This document shows positions 34,920 to 44,590 of a stretch of 64,000 nucleotides of DNA, in pieces. Numbering within the stretch: the stretch's first letter is position 1; the number at the start of each line of letters is the position of its first letter. The DNA lies in assembly GCA_964017235.1 (NCBI GenBank), contig OZ024928.1, positions 153,474,881 through 153,538,880 of the forward strand, given 5' to 3'. The DNA is from Sabellastarte sp. h YS-2021 (lineage: Eukaryota; Annelida; Polychaeta; Sabellida; Sabellidae). The notes under the pieces were generated by a model. The model was not told where the DNA came from, searched no databases, and worked only from the letters and a program-made list of their open reading frames with translations. The translations under genes and the position numbers were made by a program.

Positions 34920-37740
34920 TAATCCTCACTCAGCCTATGGGCTTGTTGTCTTTGGTTTCTTCTGTGGCTTCTTTTTCTCTCTAGCCCAAGCCTGAGACTG
35001 TAGGTTGACTGCCTGTCTTTGCTCTTGATTTAACAGTATTAGGAGGCACATTTATAAATCATAAGAAAAAGATAAAACCCTAAGATTTTTTAACTATTCA
35101 TTCTTATTGCTGTCATTCTGGATCCAATTGATATGGATAGTGTTATAAGATCAGGCTTTTTATTTTCTCGGATGGGGGTGGGGAGTAAACAAATGGTTTC
35201 CATGGCAGTCCTGAGCCCCACTTTTCTTTGCCGATTCCTTAATTGGTCAAGGATCTGCACCGGTCATATGCTATAGCCATTATGGCCAATTAAATTGTAG
35301 TAAGTTCAGTTAAATCTCTGTTATATTGCATCACTTTGAGTTCAGGGTGGATTCAGATAAATCTAGATACAATGTCGGGAGAGATGGGGTTACACGTACA
35401 ATCAGTTGGGATTCGTCTGTATACAGATTATAGAGTTCGTAATCAGAAAGCATGGTCAGGAAGCATTTTCATGCTTTTTAAAAAACATTTTCTCCCCGAT
35501 CCACCTCAACTTTAAAACTGGGGCCTCTGTCCTGACAGTCCTTGAAGAGGAAACCAATATTTAAATATAAATATATTGCACACTCATATGCCAATCAAAC
35601 AAGGCAAGATATGTCTGGAATGTTCTTATTATTTCTCTTTCCACAAACTCAGTTGACAGTCTGCCAGAGTTAGAAGTGGCATGTCACGATGTGAATGAGG
35701 AAAATGTCATGAATTATGCAATCTTATCATCCTAACTTAGCATTTGTGACATCTCGAGAAATACCAGTTTTCACAAAGTTTTCAAGAATTTCCTAGGACT
35801 GTAAGGACAGGCGGATCTATATAATATGTGAAAAAATTCCAATAAATGTTAAAAATGCTGAAATGAAATATATGAGTTGCTAATAAAAATAATCACCCTC
35901 AGATTGGTCTAGCAAAACCTCTTTTGAAAATACAAATTATGTTAGAATTAATTAAAGCAAGAAGTTATCATAAAAAGAAATGAGAAGTAAAGATTCAAAT
36001 TGATTCGGGTGCCCTCTGTGACATAGAGACTGCCAGATGATCACTGGGGTCTCGCTTCTGTGACCATAGATTTAAATCCAACTCAAATTATTACATGGGA
36101 ATATACTGATAATGCCAAGGTCACATCTTACAGTATGGTCATATCTGTATATGTTTGATTTTTCACTTGACAGCCTTATCCTGATGCTTCCCAATAGAGA
36201 CCGTGTATCCGGTTAGTACATGCTGAATAACAAGCTGCCTGATATATCCATCCACCAGTCATTCCTCCAATGCATGTATTTTACTACACATTGCGAGAGG
36301 ACATAACGGTTACTTCAAACATTATTTAAAAGCGGTCTCAAATGCAAATATCTTTGTGAACTGTGTCAAGTGGCCGTGAAAACATTCTAGCCAGATGAAA
36401 ATCCTTCAGACTGAACCACAGCTGAAAGTAGACGAGCCCCCTTTGGTTGTACCCCATGGCCCCATCACTGAAAAGATGTGACCTAGGCTTAACCTCTTAA
36501 ATATGATACTGGGTATTTAAGGGGAGAAGAATGTATTGCCTTAAATAGTTACTTTAAAGAAAGAATGACAAAATGTTTTGGTATTGATTATCCCTGAATT
36601 TTTACTTAACAATAACAATCTTACTGTGTCACCAGGATATGCTGAAAAAATAACAGATAACATGATTGCATGTTAAACAATTAATTACTGTGATTTAATC
36701 AAAGTGAAACCTTTTTCGGAATATGCTTTGTGAAAGTCCAATCAAACATTTCTTGTTTGAATATAACACGTGTTAATTCCACACACGATTATACCAAAAG
36801 TACTGTAGAGTCACGTGGTCTTTTGGGCGGAAACAACAGTCATTTGAGTAACCTTTTTACACACAATAACTGTGGCTTTAATGGCGTCGTTTTATGACTT
36901 CAATCACACCGAAATGTACCCTTTTTCAATTATAAAAAATGGGAAATCTGAACAAACAAAGAGTTATGAAAGATGGTTCTGATTCAGTGATTATATAACA
37001 GCTAAAGAGGGTGCTCACTAGTTTTATCAAGCTGTATTGTAGGCAATCAGCCTATTTTTAGTCACAATTGGTTCGATATTATAGAACTAAAAGTGAACAT
37101 TAAATCCAGGCCATTGAATCAAGTTCAACCACTAATGGTGATCATGAAAGCCCTGAAATTGGTCAAATATTGCCATTTAAAATGTTTCAATTGACACCAT
37201 ATAATAACAATATTTCAAAGCATAATTTTATAATTGTAATGATGCAATAAAGACTGAGATATTAGATTAGATTATCAGTTATTATTAATTTCACATCAAA
37301 AGATGAACTGTCACATAAAAAATCCAGCATTTGAGGCTTATGTGTATTTAAATGGAGGATGATTTTTAAGTTGACATTTTGGTTCACCTGTGACATAAAT
37401 CCTGTGAAACTGTCTGTGGAAAACAATAGGCTACTTGTGGGGCTGTCACATTTGTCTGTTACAACAGCCATGTTTGTACAGTCCGATGGCTGACGGAGAT
37501 AGACCCAAATTTTGTGGAGAAAAATACATGTAATCCTGCATAGGTTTCAGTTGTATGATGTCATGATGGAAACCCGGTTCTACATTCTATCAAGATCTTC
37601 ATAATTATAACTAGAACTCCCAGATCACAGAACTCAACCAAGACAGCTAAGTCATTGAAGATAGGACTGTTAAAAATAGGAATTTTTTCTTTGTATCCAG
37701 AGATTTGTCCAGAACTTTCCCCAAATTTAATTATTTATTT
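34920..37740. other. Unique AT-rich spacer
   Basis: No coding sequence was recognised. A stretch near 36005-36120 has a box B-like ATTTAAATCC word and may be a decayed tRNA-SINE, but this is weak. The segment 36740-36980 is high-complexity, with TTTTATGAC and TTTAATGG words of the Hox/Cdx type. Confidence 0.35.
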
Positions 37741-37747
37741 TATTGAT

Positions 37748-37985
37748 CCTACTACTACTACTACTACTACTACTGCTGCTACTACTGCTACTACTACTAC
37801 TACTACTGCTACTACTGCTACTACTACTACTACTACTGCTACTACTACTACTACTACTACTACTACTGCTACTACTACTACTGCTGCTGCTGCTGCAGTA
37901 ACAATAGTACTACTACTAATAATAATAATAATAACCCGGTTACAGTAGTACAGTACAGTACTACTACTACTAATAATAATAACCC
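37748..37985. repeat. (CTA)n/(CTG)n microsatellite with AAT and TAC runs
   Basis: About 148 bases of CTA triplets with CTG interruptions (37748-37895) are followed by ACAATAGTACTACTA, (AAT)n and a second CAGTAC/(TAC)n/(AAT)n block. Open frames across it give only poly-Thr, poly-Ala or poly-Val. Confidence 0.95.
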
Positions 37986-37989
37986 AAAT

Positions 37990-38440
37990 ACAAGTGTCTC
38001 TTCTTTGGAGGCATAAGGACATGATCATAGTACCTACCATTATGTCAGTGAATGGAGAATTTATTCAATCTGGCCATCGTTTATGTTGTTGTCGACCAGA
38101 GCAAATAGACAAAGAATGTCAATTCAATTGCAACTTTATTATCCGATTTGATCTGATCATCATGAGTCTTAAGTAATCTTTTCATACAAGTAAGCAAGTA
38201 TTCAAAATTTAACTCTAAACTTGGCATGGCAATATCAAATTTATTCGTGATAATATCAAATAGAGTAGCTTTATGAGAGCAATATTAAATGTTATTACTT
38301 CAAAAGGCATAACCTTGTTCATGTAGCTATAACGGTAAATTTTGTCAGCCTTCTTTAAAGTTCATACTTGTTATATTGCTGATTCAGCTCATTTAGTTTT
38401 CATAATATTGAGAGATGTCAAAGCAAAACTAATGTAATAT
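37990..38440. other. Spacer
   Basis: Nothing recognised. Confidence 0.4.
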
Positions 38441-38757
38441 AATATAAGTGGTACTTTTATAGCACCTGATCCTCATCATACTGCAGACTCAAAGGTGCTG
38501 GGGACGCAATGAGAGAAGGAAAAGTTCAGAATTCAGAGACATAACACTCTTGGGTGAAACAAGAAATACCTTGGGTTTTGGTCTATTAGCTCGAGCTGCA
38601 AAGCCATCAGAGACACCAGTAGTGCACCAAGGCTGTCACCCATCCAAGTACTAACATAGCCCATTGCTTGCCACAATTCATGAAAGTCTGGAGACAAAAA
38701 TAGGTGATCTCTAGAAGCACAAGACTCACTGGAGCTCACATTTAAAAAGCTTTAATG
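38441..38757 (-). repeat. 5S-rRNA-derived SINE with an L2-like tail
   Basis: On the minus strand GTTAGTACTTGGATGGGTGACAGCC (38631-38655; longer than a typical quote, key core TTAGTACTTGGATGGG) matches the internal control region of 5S rRNA. Before it, GGCAAGCAATGGGC resembles the 5S GCCAAGCAGGGTCGG region. The 3' end, gaacttttccttctctc through ggtgctataaaagtacc, is the tail shared with L2 fragments. This is the architecture of SINE3-type elements. A second copy begins near 39490 and is interrupted by a retrotransposon. It could also be read as a 5S pseudogene, but the shared tail favours a SINE. Confidence 0.75.
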
Positions 38758-38942
38758 CCAGAAAATGTAGGCTGTAGATGGTCTAACTATAGAATAACTC
38801 CTGGTATCAGAGAGCTGTGCAGAAGTCTTGGCGGCAATCCACTCCCAAACAATACCATTGTGCTGATCAGTAGAAAACTGGTAATGTTATCTACTTCCTG
38901 CAGAGCCATTGTATCCAGTTTGCTATTACTGTATGCAATGCA

Positions 38943-39355
38943 GGTGTTCCACTGGAGCCGACAGACCGGTAACTATGCATTTTTGGAGAGTCAGGACCAA
39001 TGTTTACATGATCGGTTAGGGTTGGTTGAAAGTTCCCGGCCTGTCGGGGAGAGTCGGTGAAATATCAAACATGTTTGATATTTCTACGACCGTTACGGCT
39101 TGTCTGTTATTGGTTTAAGGCTTATCTGTTAGGGCTTGTCCTGGTAGTTTCCAGACCAGTCTGTACAAAACATCCCCACCCCATGGCAGGTCGGCCTCTA
39201 GATACAGACAAGCCTGTATGTTTCACGTCCTGTTGGGAAGTTGAAACCGACTTAAAAATTTCCCGCCTTTTTTGTGGATTTTTGTCCCTGACCCCCTGAC
39301 TTTTGCAGCCGACCTATATATATAGAGTCGTAGGGTCGGCCTCCAGTGGAACACC
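38943..39355. mobile_element. MITE with GGTGTTCCACTGGA ends and a 26-bp palindrome
   Basis: The ends GGTGTTCCACTGGAG and CTCCAGTGGAACACC are perfect inverted repeats, flanked by TGCA on both sides (38939-38942 and 39356-39359). Inside, 39059-39084 is a perfect 26-base palindrome centred on ACATGT. Another block, ATCGGTTAGGGTTGGTT (about 39020), is shared with the right flank of the Harbinger at 11.5 kb. There is no ORF. A rearranged second copy lies at 49449-49629. Confidence 0.85.
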
Positions 39356-39489
39356 TGCATAAGATTCTTAACATTCCGAGACATATATGAAAGCTTAACA
39401 TCTGAACTATTCCTTGTCAGTTTACTGAATTTCTATGTTATATGATGACCAAACCTACTGATTTGATAAAGCTTGAGAACTGTTAAAAT

Positions 39490-39600
39490 AACAAAGCCGA
39501 AAGGGGTTCCAGTCTACTAGCACAAATCGCAAAGCCATCAGAGATACAAGTAGTGCACTGAAGCAGTCACCAAACTGAGTACTAATGTAGCCCATTGCTG
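39490..39600 (-). repeat. Second 5S-derived SINE copy, left part
   Basis: The run gcaaagccatcagagata to gtactaatgtagcccattgct matches 38600-38669 of the first SINE copy. The copy stops at 39600 and resumes at 45236 after the YR retrotransposon. Confidence 0.8.
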
Positions 39601-39873
39601 CTTAACTTCGTTACTACTTTGGTCACTACTTTAATTTATTTTACTTTGTATTAATACTATGTGGCTGCTTCTGATTGGACAGCCTTTGGTCCTCGTCTGT
39701 AAACCCCTGTCATTCTTCCATTTTGAAGTTGGAGGCACATGGGCACACAGCAAGAAAAATATTTTTACGAAATTTCAACTTCAAGTGCAACTGCAGATTA
39801 TTTTTACATCTAAGTGGTTTTATACTGAGTGTTTTTATATTTTACCATTTTATTTTATATTGTGTTGTATACA

Positions 39874-41022
39874 ATGGCAGAGGCTGACAACCGGCATTAT
39901 AACTTGCGTTCTGGTACTAGTACTGTACAACTCCCAGTACAGATTCATATGTCTGATCCGGAATTTTTGACACAAATTTCACAAAGTCACCACAATTCAG
40001 ATTCTGATGATTCGGCAGACTCTGAATTAGACTGTAGTGCGGTTATTGAAAATTCTGACACGGAACATGCCACCGGCACAGAAAGTAAACAAAGTACTTC
40101 CAGTACACCAAGTACTTCGCTTGCTGGGAATACTTTGTCGGATGCTGCCACTCAACAGGCAATAAACGTTCAAATTTTAGCACAGCTTTCATCTATCAGT
40201 GATAGATTAAATGTACTTGAGAGTAAGAAAGTCAAAAAACATTCGGATCCGAAAAAAATCAAGGGAGTTTCCAAAAGTAAGGCCAGCACTCGAGTTACCC
40301 CGGTCACACTGCCACAGAATCAGTGCCCTACCTCCGGCATGCCAAGTTTACAGTCCATTAGACAAGATACGTTCATTCAAAGCCAAGTGGACCAGAGATT
40401 GAGAGATTTAGCTCAAAATACTACTGCAGGTACAAAGTTAAAATCCCTTAGAGGGGGACCTGTGGAGGTCTTGGTTTCGAATCGGGTCAAGTGGCCACAA
40501 GAATTTGTACTTTCTGGGTTTAAAAAAGAATGAATCCAATATGATCAATTGTCGGTAGTCCAATAGATGGCTGGTTTCTGCCGGATCCTAAGAGAAGAGC
40601 AAGATCCTCAAGTGAAGGAGCACATGCTTGATTATCTAATAGCTCTTATGGAGGATGCCAATGACTTCTCTTGGGATGCGGCACGGGCCAGCCATGCTGT
40701 CCTGCTTTGTAGAATGGCGCAAGGGGAAGTAAAAAATTATACTGAAACTGAGAAGTTGGACAGGATAAGGCGAGCCAATGCTCAACGACATGTAGCTAAC
40801 ACTTCTGAAGAAGTGTCAAATTTTCAAAAGAAAACCAAAAATAAGGTACTCACTTGCTCATACTACAATCAGGGGACATGTACTCACCAAAAATCACATG
40901 ACACAAAAGGTGTCACTTATAGACACATCTGTGCCCATTGTTTTCAACAGTTTGGCAAAACATACCCCCATTCGGAACAAAATTGTAGGAGTAAGATAAA
41001 GAAAATGACAAAAAACGAGTAA
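39874..41022 (+). pseudogene. gag: Gag-like protein of the YR retrotransposon, two stops
   Basis: The nucleocapsid-type protein that would package the RNA. The ATG at 39874 is chosen because MAEADNRHYNLRSG matches the start of the relic at 4454. Residues 1-90 are Ser/Thr/acid-rich, followed by a likely coiled coil ILAQLSSISDRLNVLESK near residue 101. TGA at 40531 and TAG at 40564 interrupt the frame. The relic at 5.2 kb has Arg and Trp at those places, so both are transitions in this copy. The C-terminus has a zinc-binding pattern with Cys328, Cys336, His351, Cys353, Cys356, His366 and Cys371, then a basic end and TAA at 41020. Length without stops is 382 residues. Confidence 0.8.
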
Positions 41023-41052
41023 GCCAGGGTGGGTTCGAACCTCCTCCCACCC
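41010..41052 (+). promoter_or_regulatory. Probable -1 programmed ribosomal frameshift signal
   Basis: In the gag frame ACA-AAA-AAC (41008-41016) contains A AAA AAC, the classical X XXY YYZ slippery heptamer, two codons before the gag stop. After 10 bases GGGTGGG (41027-41033) can pair perfectly with CCCACCC (41046-41052), with a 12-base loop. A -1 slip enters the frame of the next ORF, which is open from here to 41691. Slippery word, spacing, stem and new frame all agree. The actual frameshift has not been tested. Confidence 0.7.
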
Positions 41053-41693
41053 GATTGTTTCCTACTAAAACTTATTTCAGCACACAGTTGCATTCTGCCA
41101 AGTCAGAATCATTTGTATCTAAACATCAAGCAATAAGTTGGTTTCAACAAGCTAGTGCCTTTGATACAGTTAAACCTAACAAGTCTTATGCTCAAGCATT
41201 ACTTTCCAATGTAGATGGCAATGTGCCTTCCTACCCGAGGGTTGAGAGGAATCTTGGGGCTACTAATAACATACAGCTAGGTATAGCAGGCAACAACCAA
41301 GGTTACAGCAGTGCTCATACAGTAGCTAAGACCAACAAAGTTCCATATGTTAAGTTGTCCAGCAAAGCTCAGTCACAGCCCTCTAGTAAGTCCATATGTA
41401 AAAAACAAAATCACATTGTGGCAAAAAATTGTCCACAGCCTTGGGGTAGTGGCAGTGTGGCCGAGGTGGTTGCTCAAAAGCCGGAAATATTGTCAAACAA
41501 CAGGTTCCATGTACTACAGCAACTAGTTGCTGATGATCCATGTGTAGTAGATACAGATACAAAAGACAGTATGGAAAACATGTTATGTTGCAGTAACCAG
41601 CCAACATTGGCTAAGCAGGTCAAAAACCATTTGGTGGGGAAAAAAAAAATGGGATTTTTGATGGGGAATCAAATAATTCATGCAACAACATAG
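41016..41693 (+). CDS. Pol N-terminal linker region of the YR retrotransposon
   Basis: This open frame has no good ATG start near its beginning; the first codon of the listed part near 41055 is TTG, which fits entry by frameshift from gag. It encodes about 225 residues rich in Ser, Gln and Lys. It contains SWFQQASAFD and KSYAQALLSNV, which are conserved in the relic at 5.65-5.73 kb. No protease motif is seen and its role is unknown. The frame closes at TAG 41691. Just before that, an A10 run (41640-41649) lies where the frame of the reverse transcriptase is also open, so the two were probably one polyprotein joined either by a second slip or, before an indel, directly. Confidence 0.6.
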   Translation, partial: RVSQGGFEPPPTRLFPTKTYFSTQLHSAKSESFVSKHQAISWFQQASAFDTVKPNKSYAQALLSNVDGNVPSYPRVERNLGATNNIQLGIAGNNQGYSSAHTVAKTNKVPYVKLSSKAQSQPSSKSICKKQNHIVAKNCPQPWGSGSVAEVVAQKPEILSNNRFHVLQQLVADDPCVVDTDTKDSMENMLCCSNQPTLAKQVKNHLVGKKKMGFLMGNQIIHATT

Positions 41694-41746
41694 CTGACCT
41701 TAAGGTCGCAACTGTCAATCAAAGTACACCCAAAGATTGTCTCAGT

Positions 41747-43600
41747 ATGCACCCGTCTATTAGACCACATTTGCAAAACAGAAACTCAGAACCCCAATAT
41801 TTCAACTCCAGTGAGGAGTGTGTTCTTAATGCCGAGTATGATGCACCATATGACCATATGTTACATCTGATTAATTCTCAGAAAAACACCAAACAATTTG
41901 GTTTCCTCCCGAAATCTGCTTTAAAAATTTATCAAGGCCAGTCAGTTCAATGGGATCAGATACCCGACGTATTGCAGGCTCATAAGTTAATAAAAGATAG
42001 CAATCTCCCAAACTTCCTACATTGTCGTATACCTGTCCAATCTGGACTTAACATCAAAGCCTGGAGAGGCTACCTCAAAAATTACTGGGACCAGCAATTA
42101 TGTGATTTGCTTGAGTTTGGTTTTCCGTTAGATTTTGATAGAAGTTGTCAGTTACACTCTACTGAAGAAAATCATACTTCTGCTATCGAAAATATGCAGG
42201 ACATTAGTAAATTTTTAGAAGAAGAGAGGCAATACGAAGCCATTTTAGGCCCTTTTGACACAAAACCCATAGATATGCATGTATCTCCATTGTTAGTTAG
42301 AGACAAACAAAATTCTGCCAGCAAAAGAACCATTATGGACTTAAGCTGGCCAAAACGAGCATCTGTTAACAATGGAGTGGCTAAAGATACATACTTGGGT
42401 ACCCCTTATGACTCGATTTATCCCTCTGTTGATTCCATAACGAATTCATTGCGAAATTTGGGGCCTTCAGCACAAATCTATAAAATTGACATCAGCAGAG
42501 CCTTTAGACAAATAATTGATCCTGGGGACATAGATCTACTAGGTATAAAGTTCCAAGATCAGTACTTTCTTGATAGATCGGTAGCTTTCGGATTTCGACA
42601 TGGTTCCCAAATTTTTCAGAGATGTACAGATGCCATTCGTTACATTATGGCCCAGCATGGCTTCCCACTATTGTACAATTATATAGACGATCTAATATAT
42701 ACTGGACTTCCTTCAAAAATCAACGAATCTTTCATATTTTTGAAGAAATTGTTGGGGGAGCTAGGATTAGACATTAATCCCAAAAAATTGGTTCCACCTG
42801 CCACTTCAGTTACTTGCTTAGGTATACTGGTAGATTCGGTGCAAAAAACCATCTCCATTCCAAGCGAAAAATTGGCTGAAATTGCTCAGCTATGTGCAGA
42901 CTGGGGTTCCAAGACTTATTGTAGCAAAAGGGACCTTCAATCCCTCTTGGGGTCTCTCCTTTATGTGTCTAGATGTGTAAAACATTCCAGATTCTTTCTA
43001 AACAGAATGCTGCAATTATTGAGAGATAACGTAAATGTAAGGAAGATATTAATCACTGCTGACTTTAAACATGACTTAGCTTGGTTTAATTCCTTCCTTC
43101 CTCATTATAATGGTGTCACTTATTATGACCAATCTTATTGCCATTCAGAAGTACACCTGGATGCCTGTCTTACTGGCTTTGGGGGCGCTCATGGTAACAT
43201 GGTATATGCTCTACCCATCCCCAAAGGCTATCTCAACTATAACATTGCTCATTTAGAGATACTAAACATAATAGTAGCACTGAAAATATGGGCTACTCAT
43301 TGGGCAAATAGACGAGTACGTATCCATTGCGATAACATGGCAGTGGTAGAGGTTTTGAACTCTGGCAGGGCTAGGGACCCTACTCTGGCTCTCATTGCCA
43401 GGAACATTTGGCTTATTTGTGCAATTTTCCATATACAGATAGTAGTTGTACATATCCCAGGCCAGAGCAATGTTTTGGCAGATCTCCTTTCCAGGTGGCA
43501 ATTTACTGCTGATAACTGTACACAGCTCGCTCATATATTGCCTGATTACAGTTGGATTCCAACGCATTTAGATTTAACATTGCTAAACTATACCATATAA
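41747..43600 (+). CDS. pol: Reverse transcriptase/RNase H of the YR retrotransposon
   Basis: Copies element RNA into DNA and degrades the RNA strand. From the ATG at 41747, 617 residues; the frame is open upstream to 41642, so translation probably enters from the linker. RT motifs are RTIMDLSWPKRASVN (194), IYKIDISRAFRQI with Asp248, FGFRHGSQIFQR (281) and YNYIDDLIY with the YIDD box at 312-315. RNase H follows with Asp472 in VHLDACLTGFGG, Glu504 in AHLEIL, Asp529 in RIHCDN and Asp579 in SNVLADLLSR. All catalytic residues are present and the ORF is intact. No methyltransferase domain follows. The stop at 43598 is 15 bases before the recombinase ATG in the same frame. Confidence 0.9.
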   Translation: MHPSIRPHLQNRNSEPQYFNSSEECVLNAEYDAPYDHMLHLINSQKNTKQFGFLPKSALKIYQGQSVQWDQIPDVLQAHKLIKDSNLPNFLHCRIPVQSGLNIKAWRGYLKNYWDQQLCDLLEFGFPLDFDRSCQLHSTEENHTSAIENMQDISKFLEEERQYEAILGPFDTKPIDMHVSPLLVRDKQNSASKRTIMDLSWPKRASVNNGVAKDTYLGTPYDSIYPSVDSITNSLRNLGPSAQIYKIDISRAFRQIIDPGDIDLLGIKFQDQYFLDRSVAFGFRHGSQIFQRCTDAIRYIMAQHGFPLLYNYIDDLIYTGLPSKINESFIFLKKLLGELGLDINPKKLVPPATSVTCLGILVDSVQKTISIPSEKLAEIAQLCADWGSKTYCSKRDLQSLLGSLLYVSRCVKHSRFFLNRMLQLLRDNVNVRKILITADFKHDLAWFNSFLPHYNGVTYYDQSYCHSEVHLDACLTGFGGAHGNMVYALPIPKGYLNYNIAHLEILNIIVALKIWATHWANRRVRIHCDNMAVVEVLNSGRARDPTLALIARNIWLICAIFHIQIVVVHIPGQSNVLADLLSRWQFTADNCTQLAHILPDYSWIPTHLDLTLLNYTI

Positions 43601-43613
43601 TTTTCTCTTGTAG
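43601..43613 (+). promoter_or_regulatory. Possible 3' splice site before the recombinase ORF
   Basis: TTTTCTCTTGTAG, a pyrimidine tract ending in AG, fills the gap between the reverse transcriptase stop and the recombinase ATG. Some DIRS-order elements are known to use spliceosomal introns. No donor was assigned. Confidence 0.3.
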
Positions 43614-43618
43614 ATTCC

Positions 43619-44590
43619 ATGGGTAATGCAGCCCAGCTGGCCATGTCTGCTGTTGACAAGCTCATGTCAGGATTCCGTCCTGCCACATTGAGGCAGTATC
43701 GTAGGATGTGGTCAGACTTTATAGCTTTCCAGGTGGCAGCTGGGCTGTTTCCCTATCAGGTGAATATTCATTTGTTGTTGGCCTTTCTAGAATTCTTACA
43801 TCATAATGGAATTTCTTCTTCTCACTTACAAAACCATTTAACAGCCATTAGGGCTTTACATATCTTGCACGGCCTTGATACCAGTGCCTTTAGAGATGAA
43901 AGATTGGCCCTATTTGTCAAAGCAACTAGGTTGCAAGCCCCCTTTAATCCTTCAATTTCTGCCCATCTAGATGTCACTTTATTACAACGTATTATCCAGC
44001 AATGCGACAGCATGCAGTTTCCAGTGATCTTTAAGCCTTTGTACCTGGTGGTTTTCTTTTCATTTCTTAGGTTATCCAATGTTCTTCCACATTCAGTGGC
44101 CTCATTCGACCATACCAGACAGCTGGCTCATGGTGACGTAATTTTCGGGGACTCTGGGGCAGTTTTAGTGATAAAATGGTCCAAAACAATGCAGAACAGA
44201 AAGGATTTTACCACTGTTTCACTGCCAGATTTGGCAGGCTCGAACCTGTGCCCCATTATGGCGCTTAGAACCATGTTTGCAACATTCAAAGGCACCGATA
44301 ACTCTCCAGTCTTTCTAATTCCCAGAAATAAAGGATTAGTTCCATTGACTGACTCTGTAGCTCGCAAACATCTGAAGGACATTTCCAAGGTACTTTCCTT
44401 GAGTAAAGTACTCACATTCCATGATTTCCGTAGGGGTGGGGCTGCTTGGGCTTTTTCCCAGGGCGTACCTCTTGAGCATATAATGAACCATGGTACCTGG
44501 AAATCTGATGCTGTTTGGACCTACCTTTCCTCTGCTGTCACCACTACTTCCCCTGTAGCCCTTGCTTTTCAACATGCTCTACGTCACTAG
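43619..44590 (+). CDS. Tyrosine recombinase of the YR retrotransposon
   Basis: Integrates the circular DNA copy by site-specific recombination, in place of a DDE integrase. The intact 323-residue ORF has an N-terminal SAM-like DNA-binding part (about 1-105, with RPATLRQYRRMWSDF). The catalytic domain has Arg151 in FSFLRLSN, Lys186/189 in IKWSKT, His268 and Arg271 in HDFRRGG, His291 and Trp294 in HGTWKSD, and the nucleophile Tyr302 in VWTYLSS. All expected residues are present, so the enzyme could be active. It is in the same frame as the upstream RT and separated from it by a stop and 15 bases. The relic at 6.3-6.9 kb is its diverged homologue. Confidence 0.92.
   Translation: MGNAAQLAMSAVDKLMSGFRPATLRQYRRMWSDFIAFQVAAGLFPYQVNIHLLLAFLEFLHHNGISSSHLQNHLTAIRALHILHGLDTSAFRDERLALFVKATRLQAPFNPSISAHLDVTLLQRIIQQCDSMQFPVIFKPLYLVVFFSFLRLSNVLPHSVASFDHTRQLAHGDVIFGDSGAVLVIKWSKTMQNRKDFTTVSLPDLAGSNLCPIMALRTMFATFKGTDNSPVFLIPRNKGLVPLTDSVARKHLKDISKVLSLSKVLTFHDFRRGGAAWAFSQGVPLEHIMNHGTWKSDAVWTYLSSAVTTTSPVALAFQHALRH

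Noticed and set aside
36005..36120. Possible decayed tRNA-SINE
   Set aside because: Only one box B-like word and a loosely SINE-like tail; not enough to call.
37655..38040. Open frames on both strands across the CTA/CTG microsatellite
   Set aside because: They encode only runs of Thr, Ala or Val from the triplet repeat, and there is no flanking domain.
38631..38655. Functional 5S rRNA gene
   Set aside because: Only the internal control region is well matched, the 5' part is diverged, and the unit carries an L2-like tail, so it is a SINE.
39020..39040. Telomere-like GGTTAGGGTTGG
   Set aside because: It is a single occurrence within a MITE and matches the Harbinger flank, not a telomeric array.
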